Shown here piece by piece: positions 6,989 to 14,025 of a DNA stretch of 64,000 bases (its first letter is position 1; the number at the start of each line of letters is the position of its first letter). The DNA comes from Haliscomenobacter sp. (lineage in GTDB: Bacteria > Bacteroidota > Bacteroidia > Chitinophagales > Saprospiraceae). The stretch is taken from assembly GCF_016718685.1 (NCBI RefSeq), contig NZ_JADKCX010000004.1, forward strand, positions 57,288 through 121,287. Direction: 5' to 3'. Both the position numbers and the translations under genes were made by a program. The notes beneath the pieces are model-generated. The model had not been told where the DNA came from. It saw only the letters and a program-made list of their open reading frames with translations, and did not search any database.

Positions 6989-9238
6989 TTAATTTTTCGC
7001 TGCTTCGCCCAGCAGTTGCCGCAGAATGGGATTGAGTTGATGAGCCCGCTGAGGGTCAAAGCTTTGCTGCTGTATCTTTTTGCTCGGCCCACTGCCTTTG
7101 GCAAAATTCAACATCTCCTGACGCTCCGGGGGCGTGAACTTGGAGAAGGTTCGGCGCAATACCGGCAAGGCCTCCCTAAACACCTCATACGGTAAGTTAC
7201 TCATCCAGTCGTTCAACAAACTCCACAATGCGGGTGTGTGGATGAGCAATTGCCCACTGCCGTGCAAAAAACCTTCCAGCCATTGAGCGGCATCGCTGAT
7301 CCCCGCAGCGCGGGAGAGTGCTGCGGAAAGTTCGGTACCGGCCTGAGCAGGCTCCAGCTGTTTTTTGTCCAATAACATCCGGGTGCAGATGCCGGCCAAC
7401 AAAGGGTGAGCGCCTCGGGACTGCATCACTCCGGCCAGTGCTTCGTTCCATAGGCTAGTGGCTTCTTTTTCGTTCAACAAGGCCACGGCGCGATTACCTT
7501 CTTGCAAGAGCCGAAAAAATTGACGGGCAGGTTCTTCATCCAAATGTCGGCAAGCAGCGGGTAATCCGATACAAACCCTGGGCAAGAGTTGATCCAGGAG
7601 CTCTCTTACCGCCTGGGCGTCGGTTTGGCGGGTGTTGCCATACCGCAGAATATTGGCCAGCGGGGGCAAAGCCTCCAGCAAAGACAAAACATCGCGGGTT
7701 TGTGCTCCCAGTTCTTGCAAACGTTTGGTCATGGGTCCAATGGCCGCAGGCAAGTCGGCTTTGAGCACTTCCCCAAAACGTTGCAACAGCAGCGAAAGGC
7801 TGTCTTCACTTTGCACCAGGTGCAATACGTAGCGCAAAGAAGCTTCTTCGATGGTATTGCCCCACATGCCCATCTCGATCAAACGAATGATGAATTCGGG
7901 CGTCCAATCGCTAAAGCGCCACAATTCGTGAAAACTACCTTTGGCCTTTTCCGACACGGGAGCGGGTGCAGCCCAATGCACACCCAGAATGAGCAAGCGG
8001 TGCAACAAGTGACTGGCCCGCAAATTGGAGGGCGTGCGCAGGTCGAGCTTTTTGGGTTCTTCTTTGGCGCTAAAGCTGCGGTACTCCTTGTTCAGGCCCG
8101 AGCTTTTGATGCAGGCCTCAAAATCTTCTTGCAGGGGAATGCCGCTGACTTGCGCTGGCACATTGCCCCGCACCTTGCCCACGATCAGTTCCTGATGGAT
8201 GAGTTTCAACGGCGCTGGATCACCTGCTCCAAACACGGCCAGCGCTGCTTCTTCCAGTTCACCAATGCCCGTCGTGGCGCGGTGCCGCAGCGCAGCCAGG
8301 GCATCGGCCAAACGCACTGCCTCCTGGACGTGCGCAGCGGAGGCATCCTGGTGTTTGTCGCGCAGCAGTTGGGCCACCCGGATCAACCAGCGCAGGCCGT
8401 GTTGTTCGGGGTATTGAAACAACAAGTCGTACCAGGCGGGTGAAAGCACCCCCGCGGCATAACCCGACTGAAAAGCCAGTCGATCGTAACTCCAGGGAAT
8501 CCAGGTGCAACGGGTTTTTACTTTTTTTAAGCCCCGCAAAAGCGCATTGTCGTTTTTGGGTGGGTATTGGTTTAAGTCGTGCAAAGCGGGGGAATGCCAG
8601 GCTCCGCATACAATGGCCAGGCGTTGAAAACCTTCTTTTTGCGCCTGCCGAATGGTTTTGCGCATAAATGCCTCGCGCAGGAGGGTTTCGGTGCTCTCCA
8701 TGCGTAGCCCTTCTTGCCGCAGGGCGGTCATCATGTCCAAAATGGCCTCGAACACGGCGTTGTCGTCACTGTAGGTTTCAAAGGTGTGCTCCCACCAGCG
8801 CTCGCTGTCGTCGTAGCCCGCCAGTGTAGCGAGGTAATGCATGGGGTCGCGCAACATGAGCACCATTTCCGGATCGGGCGCTTCACTCAGTTGCAGCTGG
8901 GGCAGGGTGCTGGCCTCGTCACGCAGGGCAAAGGTATGCGCCATGGGCAGGTCCATTGGGCGAGCGGGAATGCCCACGCGCTGGGCGTACTGCAAGGCTT
9001 GCCACTCGGGCGAAAAAACGGCAAAAGGCAAAAAACTGGCCTGCTGTAATTGTTGCGGATTGTAGAGGAGGAGGGCCACTGGAGGCTCCAGATCGGTATG
9101 GCTGATCCACTTCAAAGCCGGGCTACAATCTTCGGGCAGCTCGATGAGCACACAGTCGGGTTGCCACTGCTCCAAAGCGCGGAGCAGTCGTTGGGCGGAG
9201 CCGGGACCATGGTGGCGAATGCCGAAGATTTTGTGCAT
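6989..9238 (-). CDS. DUF5682 family protein
   Basis: The start is placed at MHKIFGIRHHGPGSAQRLL (749 residues) because that segment is the conserved N-terminus of the family. The frame stays open to 9379, but the 47 extra residues look unrelated. Conserved-looking parts are IRHHGPGS, LIELPEDCSPALKW and IVCGAWHSPAL; a relation to TraB/ChaN-like folds is possible but not shown. The C-terminal two thirds is rich in Leu, Ala and Gln helices. In many bacteria DUF5682 genes sit with a MoxR-type AAA+ ATPase, a VWA protein and a SWIM zinc-finger protein. None of those is seen here; the neighbours are a serpin and, divergently, an EAD11-like protein. The biochemical role is unknown. The frame is intact. 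Confidence 0.85.
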   Translation of the reverse strand: MHKIFGIRHHGPGSAQRLLRALEQWQPDCVLIELPEDCSPALKWISHTDLEPPVALLLYNPQQLQQASFLPFAVFSPEWQALQYAQRVGIPARPMDLPMAHTFALRDEASTLPQLQLSEAPDPEMVLMLRDPMHYLATLAGYDDSERWWEHTFETYSDDNAVFEAILDMMTALRQEGLRMESTETLLREAFMRKTIRQAQKEGFQRLAIVCGAWHSPALHDLNQYPPKNDNALLRGLKKVKTRCTWIPWSYDRLAFQSGYAAGVLSPAWYDLLFQYPEQHGLRWLIRVAQLLRDKHQDASAAHVQEAVRLADALAALRHRATTGIGELEEAALAVFGAGDPAPLKLIHQELIVGKVRGNVPAQVSGIPLQEDFEACIKSSGLNKEYRSFSAKEEPKKLDLRTPSNLRASHLLHRLLILGVHWAAPAPVSEKAKGSFHELWRFSDWTPEFIIRLIEMGMWGNTIEEASLRYVLHLVQSEDSLSLLLQRFGEVLKADLPAAIGPMTKRLQELGAQTRDVLSLLEALPPLANILRYGNTRQTDAQAVRELLDQLLPRVCIGLPAACRHLDEEPARQFFRLLQEGNRAVALLNEKEATSLWNEALAGVMQSRGAHPLLAGICTRMLLDKKQLEPAQAGTELSAALSRAAGISDAAQWLEGFLHGSGQLLIHTPALWSLLNDWMSNLPYEVFREALPVLRRTFSKFTPPERQEMLNFAKGSGPSKKIQQQSFDPQRAHQLNPILRQLLGEAAKN

Positions 9239-9470
9239 GAGGGTTGTGGGTTTGGGCGGGGAAGATACGGAATATGGAGGTACGCTGAAAATGTTAAATT
9301 TAAAAAAACGGGAAGCTGCTTGTTGGAAAAAAGATGTGATATGTGATTTTTCTTGTAGCTTTAAGTTTGTTGCCGTCAATAGTTACCGTGGAAATGGTTA
9401 GGGCGAAGGAAATGGAGTTGCAATAGCACAATAGTAATAGTTGTGCTAAATTAATATAAACACAATGTAA

Positions 9471-10640
9471 ATGAAAATTAGCGCTGACTTAAAACAACTT
9501 GCTTATAAAACAGCGAATAGAGTCATTGAAAAATTCCGAAATAAGGAATTGAAGGGAAATGATGAGGAACTTATTGTTATTGAAGCAACTATGATAAAGG
9601 TAGGTATTGATAAAAGCCATTCCATAATTGAGGAACATAATAAGGCTAATAAAAATGAAGGAATCGAATTAACGGAAGACTTTATTTTGTTTATGGTATG
9701 CAAAAATAATCACTTGTTTAGTCGGATTTACAATAGGTATAAAACCGATAGATTTTTAGAAGACATCCCATTGGATTTAATAATTGAAGATTGGAAAGAG
9801 ACCAAAAACCAGGTTTCTGGAATTGAAAAATATTTTAACACCGAAGATGAACATTTTAATAACAATGCATACTATTGGTATATACACCTGAAGGATAAAA
9901 AACTCTTTCCGGATATTGAAGTACCTTTCATGATTTTATCAGAATATCTCCATTTCTTAAGAAACTTTAACATTCCAATTTCTTGTGTCGACAAATTAAA
10001 AAACAAAATGGACGAGCATAAACTAAACAAAGAACAGAAACTTTTCATTTTTGACAAAATAAATGGGCTCATTGCCAATGCAGATATAGAAACCCAAAAT
10101 AACTTATCACATATAAACATCGAAGTTTTAGATAGCCGTTGGAATATAGAACCATATCAGGACTTGAATTACGAACAGTACTCTATAGAATACATCGTAG
10201 AGGAGGCATCAAAAATTGAGGATTTTTTTGAAAGGTTAAGATTTTTCAAACATCGAAAATTAGAATATGAAAAAGAAGCCCAAGAGTTGGGCTGGGATAT
10301 TGGCTTAGGAAACGAGATTCAAGTTGAAATAGAGGTATTGGAAAAACTCATTGCTAGTAGCAATATTAACCATAAATCAGGCAAATCGACAGAAGAACTG
10401 CTTGGCAAGGTGCAAGGCTTTATCAAAAATGGTCAAACCCTAAAAGCTATTGAATATCTTCTTGACGAGGATAAAATTGCAATCGAATCAATAAAGTTTG
10501 GTTTCCTCCAGCTTTCAGGGCAATGGAAAGAAAATGAGTGGAAAGTGAATTTAGGATTAGTAAATGATACAGAAGCAGGACAAACCAGAAACAGAATTAC
10601 AAATGCAGTATTAAATTTGGCAAAAGAAATTGAAAAATAA
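9471..10640 (+). CDS. Protein of unknown function with C-terminal effector-associated (EAD11-like) domain
   Basis: 389 residues, clearly more AT-rich than its neighbours. Residues 1-300 are mostly charged helices with no family I recognise. Residues about 306-389 (STEELLGKVQGFIKNGQ, then FLQLSGQW, GLVNDTEAGQTRNRITNAVL) fit the pattern of effector-associated domain 11: a helix with a VxxLIxxG-like turn, an LSxR-like segment where this copy has LSGQ, then a G-L-xx-E-x-x-x-x-x-N-R-I helix. EADs are small adaptor domains that link effectors to NTPase or peptidase partners in predicted conflict systems. No partner carrying a second EAD is visible nearby. It is transcribed divergently from the DUF5682 gene across a 232-bp gap and is followed by a DUF4365 gene. 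The domain call rests on pattern recognition only. Confidence 0.6.
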   Translation: MKISADLKQLAYKTANRVIEKFRNKELKGNDEELIVIEATMIKVGIDKSHSIIEEHNKANKNEGIELTEDFILFMVCKNNHLFSRIYNRYKTDRFLEDIPLDLIIEDWKETKNQVSGIEKYFNTEDEHFNNNAYYWYIHLKDKKLFPDIEVPFMILSEYLHFLRNFNIPISCVDKLKNKMDEHKLNKEQKLFIFDKINGLIANADIETQNNLSHINIEVLDSRWNIEPYQDLNYEQYSIEYIVEEASKIEDFFERLRFFKHRKLEYEKEAQELGWDIGLGNEIQVEIEVLEKLIASSNINHKSGKSTEELLGKVQGFIKNGQTLKAIEYLLDEDKIAIESIKFGFLQLSGQWKENEWKVNLGLVNDTEAGQTRNRITNAVLNLAKEIEK

Positions 10641-10759
10641 AAACAGAGTAAACAATCGTTTACTGTCAAGTATTCCTAAGCGCCATACCTGACAGCAAAC
10701 GTAACGTTATAACTCATAGGGTGGGACAATTCTGTTAGCAAAAAAAACATTCGATAATT

Positions 10760-11665
10760 ATGTCAGGGCTTAAGACTATACAATTTCAGGGAGGGCGACA
10801 GGTCTGAATATCTTGCGAACTATTTACTATCAGGACTTGGACTAATAACCCCAGTACCAAGACAAGAAGATATTGGCTTCGACTTTTACTGCCAGTTGGC
10901 CGACCAAGAATCTGGTATCCTGACTTTTGGTTATCCATTCATTGTTCAAGTGAAAAGCAGCGGCACGGACAAAATAATTTACGGACAGGCGGACAGCAAT
11001 AAGTGGAGAACAGAAAATATTAATTGGTTATTTCGAATTGAACTTCCTTTATTCATTGGAATCGTGGACAAAATAAAATGTCAATCGACTTTTATAACAC
11101 TTCTCCTCTACACTTTATATTTTTTAAGTATAAAACCCGACAATACTTGAACTCGTTCCTCCGAATTAACCAGAGTGACGCAGTTGTTGACGAACCAACA
11201 ATAAACATCATTCCGAATTGGCCTCAAGGGAAAGGCGACGGTGTAAAGTATATTGTGGACTTAGGCAATCCAATCTTGACATTAAACAACGAAGACCTAT
11301 ATAACGAAGAAGTGTTAATCAAAAAGAAAAAACTCCTACGCGAATTTTTGGTTGTTGAGCAACAAAATTTGACAAACAGGAAACTGAATATTTATCATTT
11401 TCAATGGGCACGACAAACACAACCTAATGAACATATTTTATATGCTTGGATCTTTTTGGCTGCAAAACATCAACAAATTTTAGACAATTTATTTTTTAAC
11501 CTCGGGCCAAGCCTAATCTCTTTAGCCATTCACCTAAAAGAAAATGACAGACTTTCGGAAGCCTTACTTTTAAAACCATTCCTAGCACAAATTCCCGAGC
11601 ATCAAAGACATCCGGCTTTAGTACAAGCGAATCCTGAATTTTTGATTAACAGGGCAGACACCTGA
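10760..11665 (+). CDS. DUF4365-like protein, reading frame broken twice
   Basis: A protein can be followed through three frames. It starts at ATG 10760 (MSGLKTIQF), shifts near 10790 to REGDRSEYLANYLLSGLGL, then VPRQEDIGFDFYC and YPFIVQVKSS. A second shift near 11070 leads to MSIDFYNTSPLHFIFFKY and runs to a stop at 11663-11665. The order E-x-L, G-x-D-F, then V-Q-V-K-S is that of DUF4365, a PD-(D/E)XK nuclease-like domain often found in defence or mobile contexts. The C-terminal ~150 residues continue with a helical region ending ALVQANPEFLINRADT. Given the general indel pattern in this window, it may be intact in the organism; true decay is the alternative. Confidence 0.6.
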
Positions 11666-11938
11666 TGCAAGCCGTAATAACCTGTGTACCGCCCTACAGA
11701 TTATTACAATATTTTTATGACTTTTTTTTTCAGGTTAGGGCCTAAATGTATAACTTGAACTTAGCAAAATACGGAGCAAGGCCGCAAAATCTGGCTACAA
11801 GCACTAGCCGAAAAAATAAAGAGCGCAAAAGGAACCAATGATCAACTGCAAGAGTTTACTTTGGGAACAATTCAAACAAAAGATCAGCTTGCCATGAATC
11901 ACCCCCTCAAATCCTAAAACACATAAAACCTTCTCCCT
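11666..11938. other. Intergenic stretch with a 50-codon orphan open frame
   Basis: The 272 bp between the DUF4365 gene and BrnT hold no recognised gene. One plus-strand frame, 11765-11917, is open for 50 codons without an ATG start. It reads like coding sequence (EQGRKIWLQALAEKI, then DQLQEFTLGTIQTKDQLA) and ends at TAA 11915-11917. It may be the tail of a lost gene. No family was recognised. Confidence 0.3.
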
Positions 11939-12190
11939 ATGCCAAAATACGAATGGGATGAAAACAAAAACAAGTCGAATCAGCAAAAGCATTCCCTTAG
12001 TTTTGAGAAGGCCAAAGAAGCTTTTCAAGATGAAAATGCCGTAGAATTTCGCGGCAATTCATCTACTGAGTTGAGAATTCTCCGAATAGGAAAGACCACA
12101 GGTAAAATTTTGATCGCAGTAGTGTACACACTTCGATCCGTTTCTTTCAGCGAGGTAAGCAAACAAACAAGAAACATAGCCTTATCTTGA
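11939..12190 (+). CDS. BrnT-family toxin-like protein
   Basis: The N-terminal segment YEWDENKNKSNQQKHSLSFEKAKEAF is the hallmark of BrnT/DUF497 ribonuclease toxins (W-D-x-x-K-x-x-x-N-x-x-K-H-x-x-x-F). RILRIGKTTGKILIAVVYT follows as the central beta strands. The family normally continues with IRxISAR; here that motif is visible only in the other two frames around 12136-12160, and VSKQTRN returns in the original frame. The 83-residue product therefore probably contains a short frame-scrambled piece. The usual BrnA antitoxin is not seen downstream; instead a 39-codon frame follows. A small RNase toxin role is inferred from the family. Confidence 0.65.
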   Translation: MPKYEWDENKNKSNQQKHSLSFEKAKEAFQDENAVEFRGNSSTELRILRIGKTTGKILIAVVYTLRSVSFSEVSKQTRNIALS

Positions 12191-12216
12191 GAACAGTTTA
12201 TCAAAACAATCCGACG

Positions 12217-12336
12217 ATGAACCTAAAAGTTAAACAAGCCATTGCAATGGCCAGAAACAATGAAAGCCTGGAAGGGCTGGTTATCGAGGATTTGCAGGAT
12301 ACTCAAGTTATAAAAACCAACCCCCAATCGAAATAA
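12217..12336 (+). CDS. Small 39-residue protein next to the BrnT-like gene
   Basis: The frame reads MNLKVKQAIAMARNNESLEG, then LVIEDLQDTQVIKTNPQSK, ending in TAA. It begins 26 bp after the BrnT-like stop codon. Its position and small size suggest the start of an antitoxin or accessory protein cut short, but no family can be assigned. It could also be a chance frame. Confidence 0.35.
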   Translation: MNLKVKQAIAMARNNESLEGLVIEDLQDTQVIKTNPQSK

Positions 12337-12379
12337 GTGAAACAAAAATTACGTTTCGCTTGTTTCGTTTGTATCTTTA
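12329..12379 (+). promoter_or_regulatory. Candidate operator and promoter of the HTH-PIN module
   Basis: CGAAATAAGTGAAAC (12329-12343) and GTTTCGCTTGTTTCG (12353-12367) form a 15-bp inverted repeat with two G-T wobble positions and a 9-nt spacer. A Bacteroidota-like -7 box, TATCTTTA, follows at 12372-12379, 17 bp before the antitoxin ATG. The arrangement suits autorepression by the downstream HTH antitoxin. A hairpin in RNA is the alternative. Confidence 0.45.
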
Positions 12380-12396
12380 GATCAAACCAAGCTGAA

Positions 12397-12856
12397 ATGA
12401 GTGCTGTAATCCAAAAAATAACCAAGTCAGATCAAAAGATAGCACTTTTATCTGCCAAACTACTTGCTGACAGCGAAGACCAGGCTATTAAAGATAAGGA
12501 TGAAGTTATCAAACTTAGGGATTCAAGGATCTGAGGAAGTAGTCATCATCCCGTTAAAGGCTCTACAATTATTGAATGCTATCATCAGCAATATGGCTCA
12601 GGGCAAATCAATTGCGCTGATGCCTACGGATGCAGAAGTGAGCACACAACAGGCTGCTGAAATTCTAAATGTCTCCAGGCCACATGTAATCAAGCTATTG
12701 GAAAAAGGAGAGATTCCACACAAAAAAGTAGGTAGCCATAGAAGAATTTTACTGCAAGACGTTCTCAAGTATGAAGCTAACTTCAAGTCAGACAGGAGAA
12801 AGAAACTGGACTATTTAGCTAAAGAGGCCCAGCATCTAAATATGGGTTACGAATGA
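12397..12856 (+). CDS. HTH (excisionase/MerR-like) antitoxin, frame broken once
   Basis: The gene starts MSAVIQKITKSDQKIALLSA at ATG 12397. The frame is lost by one base between about 12510 and 12535 (DEVIKL then QGSEEVVIIPLKALQLL) and continues to TGA at 12854-12856. The C-terminal half carries a clear winged-helix DNA-binding motif: STQQAAEILNVSRPHVIKLL, then GEIPHKKVGSHRRI. In this family the protein is the antitoxin of a PIN-domain toxin, and here its stop codon overlaps the ATG of the PIN gene (ATGA, 12853-12856). It is probably autoregulated through the inverted repeat upstream. The break is likely a sequence error but could be real decay. Confidence 0.75.
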
Positions 12857-13412
12857 TCTACTCTCCTAGGTTTACCGTAATACTAGACGCGTGTGTTCTT
12901 TACCCCGCTCCGATTCGAGATATTTTACTCAATCTCGCTGACTTAGAGTTATTCCCCAAAGTGGTCTGAGATCATACAAGAAGAGTGGATAAGAAATCTA
13001 CATGAGAACAGACCTGAGCTTAGCAAGCAGAAGTTGCGGAGAACGGCGCAAGTGATGAATGCTGCATTTCCAGATGCCGAAGTACATGCATTTGAAGAAT
13101 TGATTGATCTCTCTCGAATTACCGGATTTAGGGGACAGACATGTTCTCGCGGCAGGTATAAAGTGCAAAGCTGATGCGATAATCACCTTTAATACCAAAG
13201 ACTTTCCAAGAGAAAAATTGGATCAATATAACATTGAAGTTTATACCCCGGATGAATTTGTATATTTTTTGAATGAGTTGAATCCTTTGATTGTAAAACA
13301 GGCTTTTGAAAATCAATTGGCATCTTTGAAAAGCCCTCCGGTGTCAAAAGAAAAGCTGATTAGCATCTTGGAAAGATGCGGACTACGGAACGCTTCAAAA
13401 ATTTTCACTTAG
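12853..13412 (+). CDS. PIN-domain ribonuclease toxin, frame broken twice
   Basis: The gene starts MIYSPRFTVILDACVLYPAP, with the first PIN aspartate in LDAC. The frame shifts near 12957 (LFPK then WSEIIQEEWIRNLHENRPE) and again near 13110 (LELPDLGDRHVLAAGIKCKA). The remaining acidic residues of the PIN site are in LPDLGDRHVLAA, and TFNTKDFP follows as in other single-domain PIN toxins. The C-terminal tail ends RCGLRNASKIFT. It is paired with the HTH antitoxin through a 4-bp start/stop overlap, so the two form a translationally coupled toxin-antitoxin operon. RNA cleavage is inferred from the family. With both shifts, this sequence as given would yield only a 38-residue peptide. Confidence 0.75.
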
Positions 13413-13504
13413 GAGAAATTCTTGATGAGAGCAAAGCGTAGAGTGGCCATGCACACTAAACTGTCGCCACATCGTTCACCCCACCTCCGCAAACCAACCA
13501 ACAC

Positions 13505-13760
13505 ATGAGCCTTATCAACCTAAAAAAAGAACTCAAAAAACTCGACAAAGACCAACTGATCGGCTTGATCGCTGACCTGTACAAAAAGAAAAGTCGGCAA
13601 AAGAGTTTTTGACTTTTATGCACTGCCCGACGAAATTGCATTGTTTAAAAAATACCGCGACAAGGTTTATGAAGCCTTTTACCCCAAACGAGGTTTTGGG
13701 TTCAAACAAAAGAAAGGAAAAAAAACCCCCCGGGGTTTTAACAAATTGGGCCCCCTCCCC
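13505..13760 (+). CDS. DUF6155-like protein, frame broken and 3-prime end corrupted
   Basis: The gene starts MSLINLKKELKKLDKDQLIG and LIADLYKKK at ATG 13505. The frame breaks near 13589 and 13612, after which LPDEIALFKKYRDKVYEAFYPKRG is readable up to about 13695. This charged helical pattern (LKKxLKxLxKxxLxxxIxDLY, then a YxDKVxEAFYPKRG-like segment) resembles DUF6155. The following bases still loosely resemble a degraded continuation before the sequence becomes homopolymer-rich. The function of the family is unknown. The true end cannot be located here; the end coordinate is approximate. Confidence 0.5.
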
Positions 13761-14025
13761 CGGCGGGGGGGTTGGGGGGTGTTTTTGTGTGGGTTGGGGA
13801 GGGATTGGGCTTCCCAGTGGGGTGGCGGGGGGTTGGTGTGGTTTTTTTTTTGGTTTGGATAAAAAATTTTCCCGGCCGGGCCTGGTGAGAAGTATGAATA
13901 ACGGGGGGGTTGGTGGGGGGGGAGGGGAAGAGGAGGTGAGGGGCGAGCTTGGTTTGGGGGGTTTTTTGGTGTTTGAAGGGAAGTGTTTTTGATTTTTTCT
14001 GAATGGAGGGGGGAAGAAGGAGACC
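13680..14025. other. Homopolymer-rich stretch, probably corrupted base calls
   Basis: About 345 bp with long runs of one base (CCCCCC, GGGGGGG, TTTTTTTTT), a strong G/T bias on the plus strand and no codon structure. It joins the fading end of the DUF6155-like gene to the fading C-terminus of mfd, two convergent genes. The early part still tracks a plausible protein continuation when read loosely. It looks like low-quality read ends carried into the consensus rather than biology. A genuine G-rich element is the less likely alternative. Confidence 0.6.

Noticed and set aside
7589..8443. 284-codon plus-strand frame inside the DUF5682 gene
   Set aside because: Antisense shadow of a GC-rich gene; no start context and no family similarity.
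13740..13950. G-quadruplex or telomere-like element
   Set aside because: The G-runs are irregular and are accompanied by loss of frame in both flanking genes, so base-calling artefact is more likely.
13609..13992. Gly-rich plus-strand protein
   Set aside because: It is the same corrupted stretch read on the other strand; glycine and tryptophan runs come from G-homopolymers.
13533..14025. Pro/Ser-rich C-terminal extension of Mfd
   Set aside because: The extension is the complement of homopolymer-rich, probably miscalled sequence; it lacks any family similarity.
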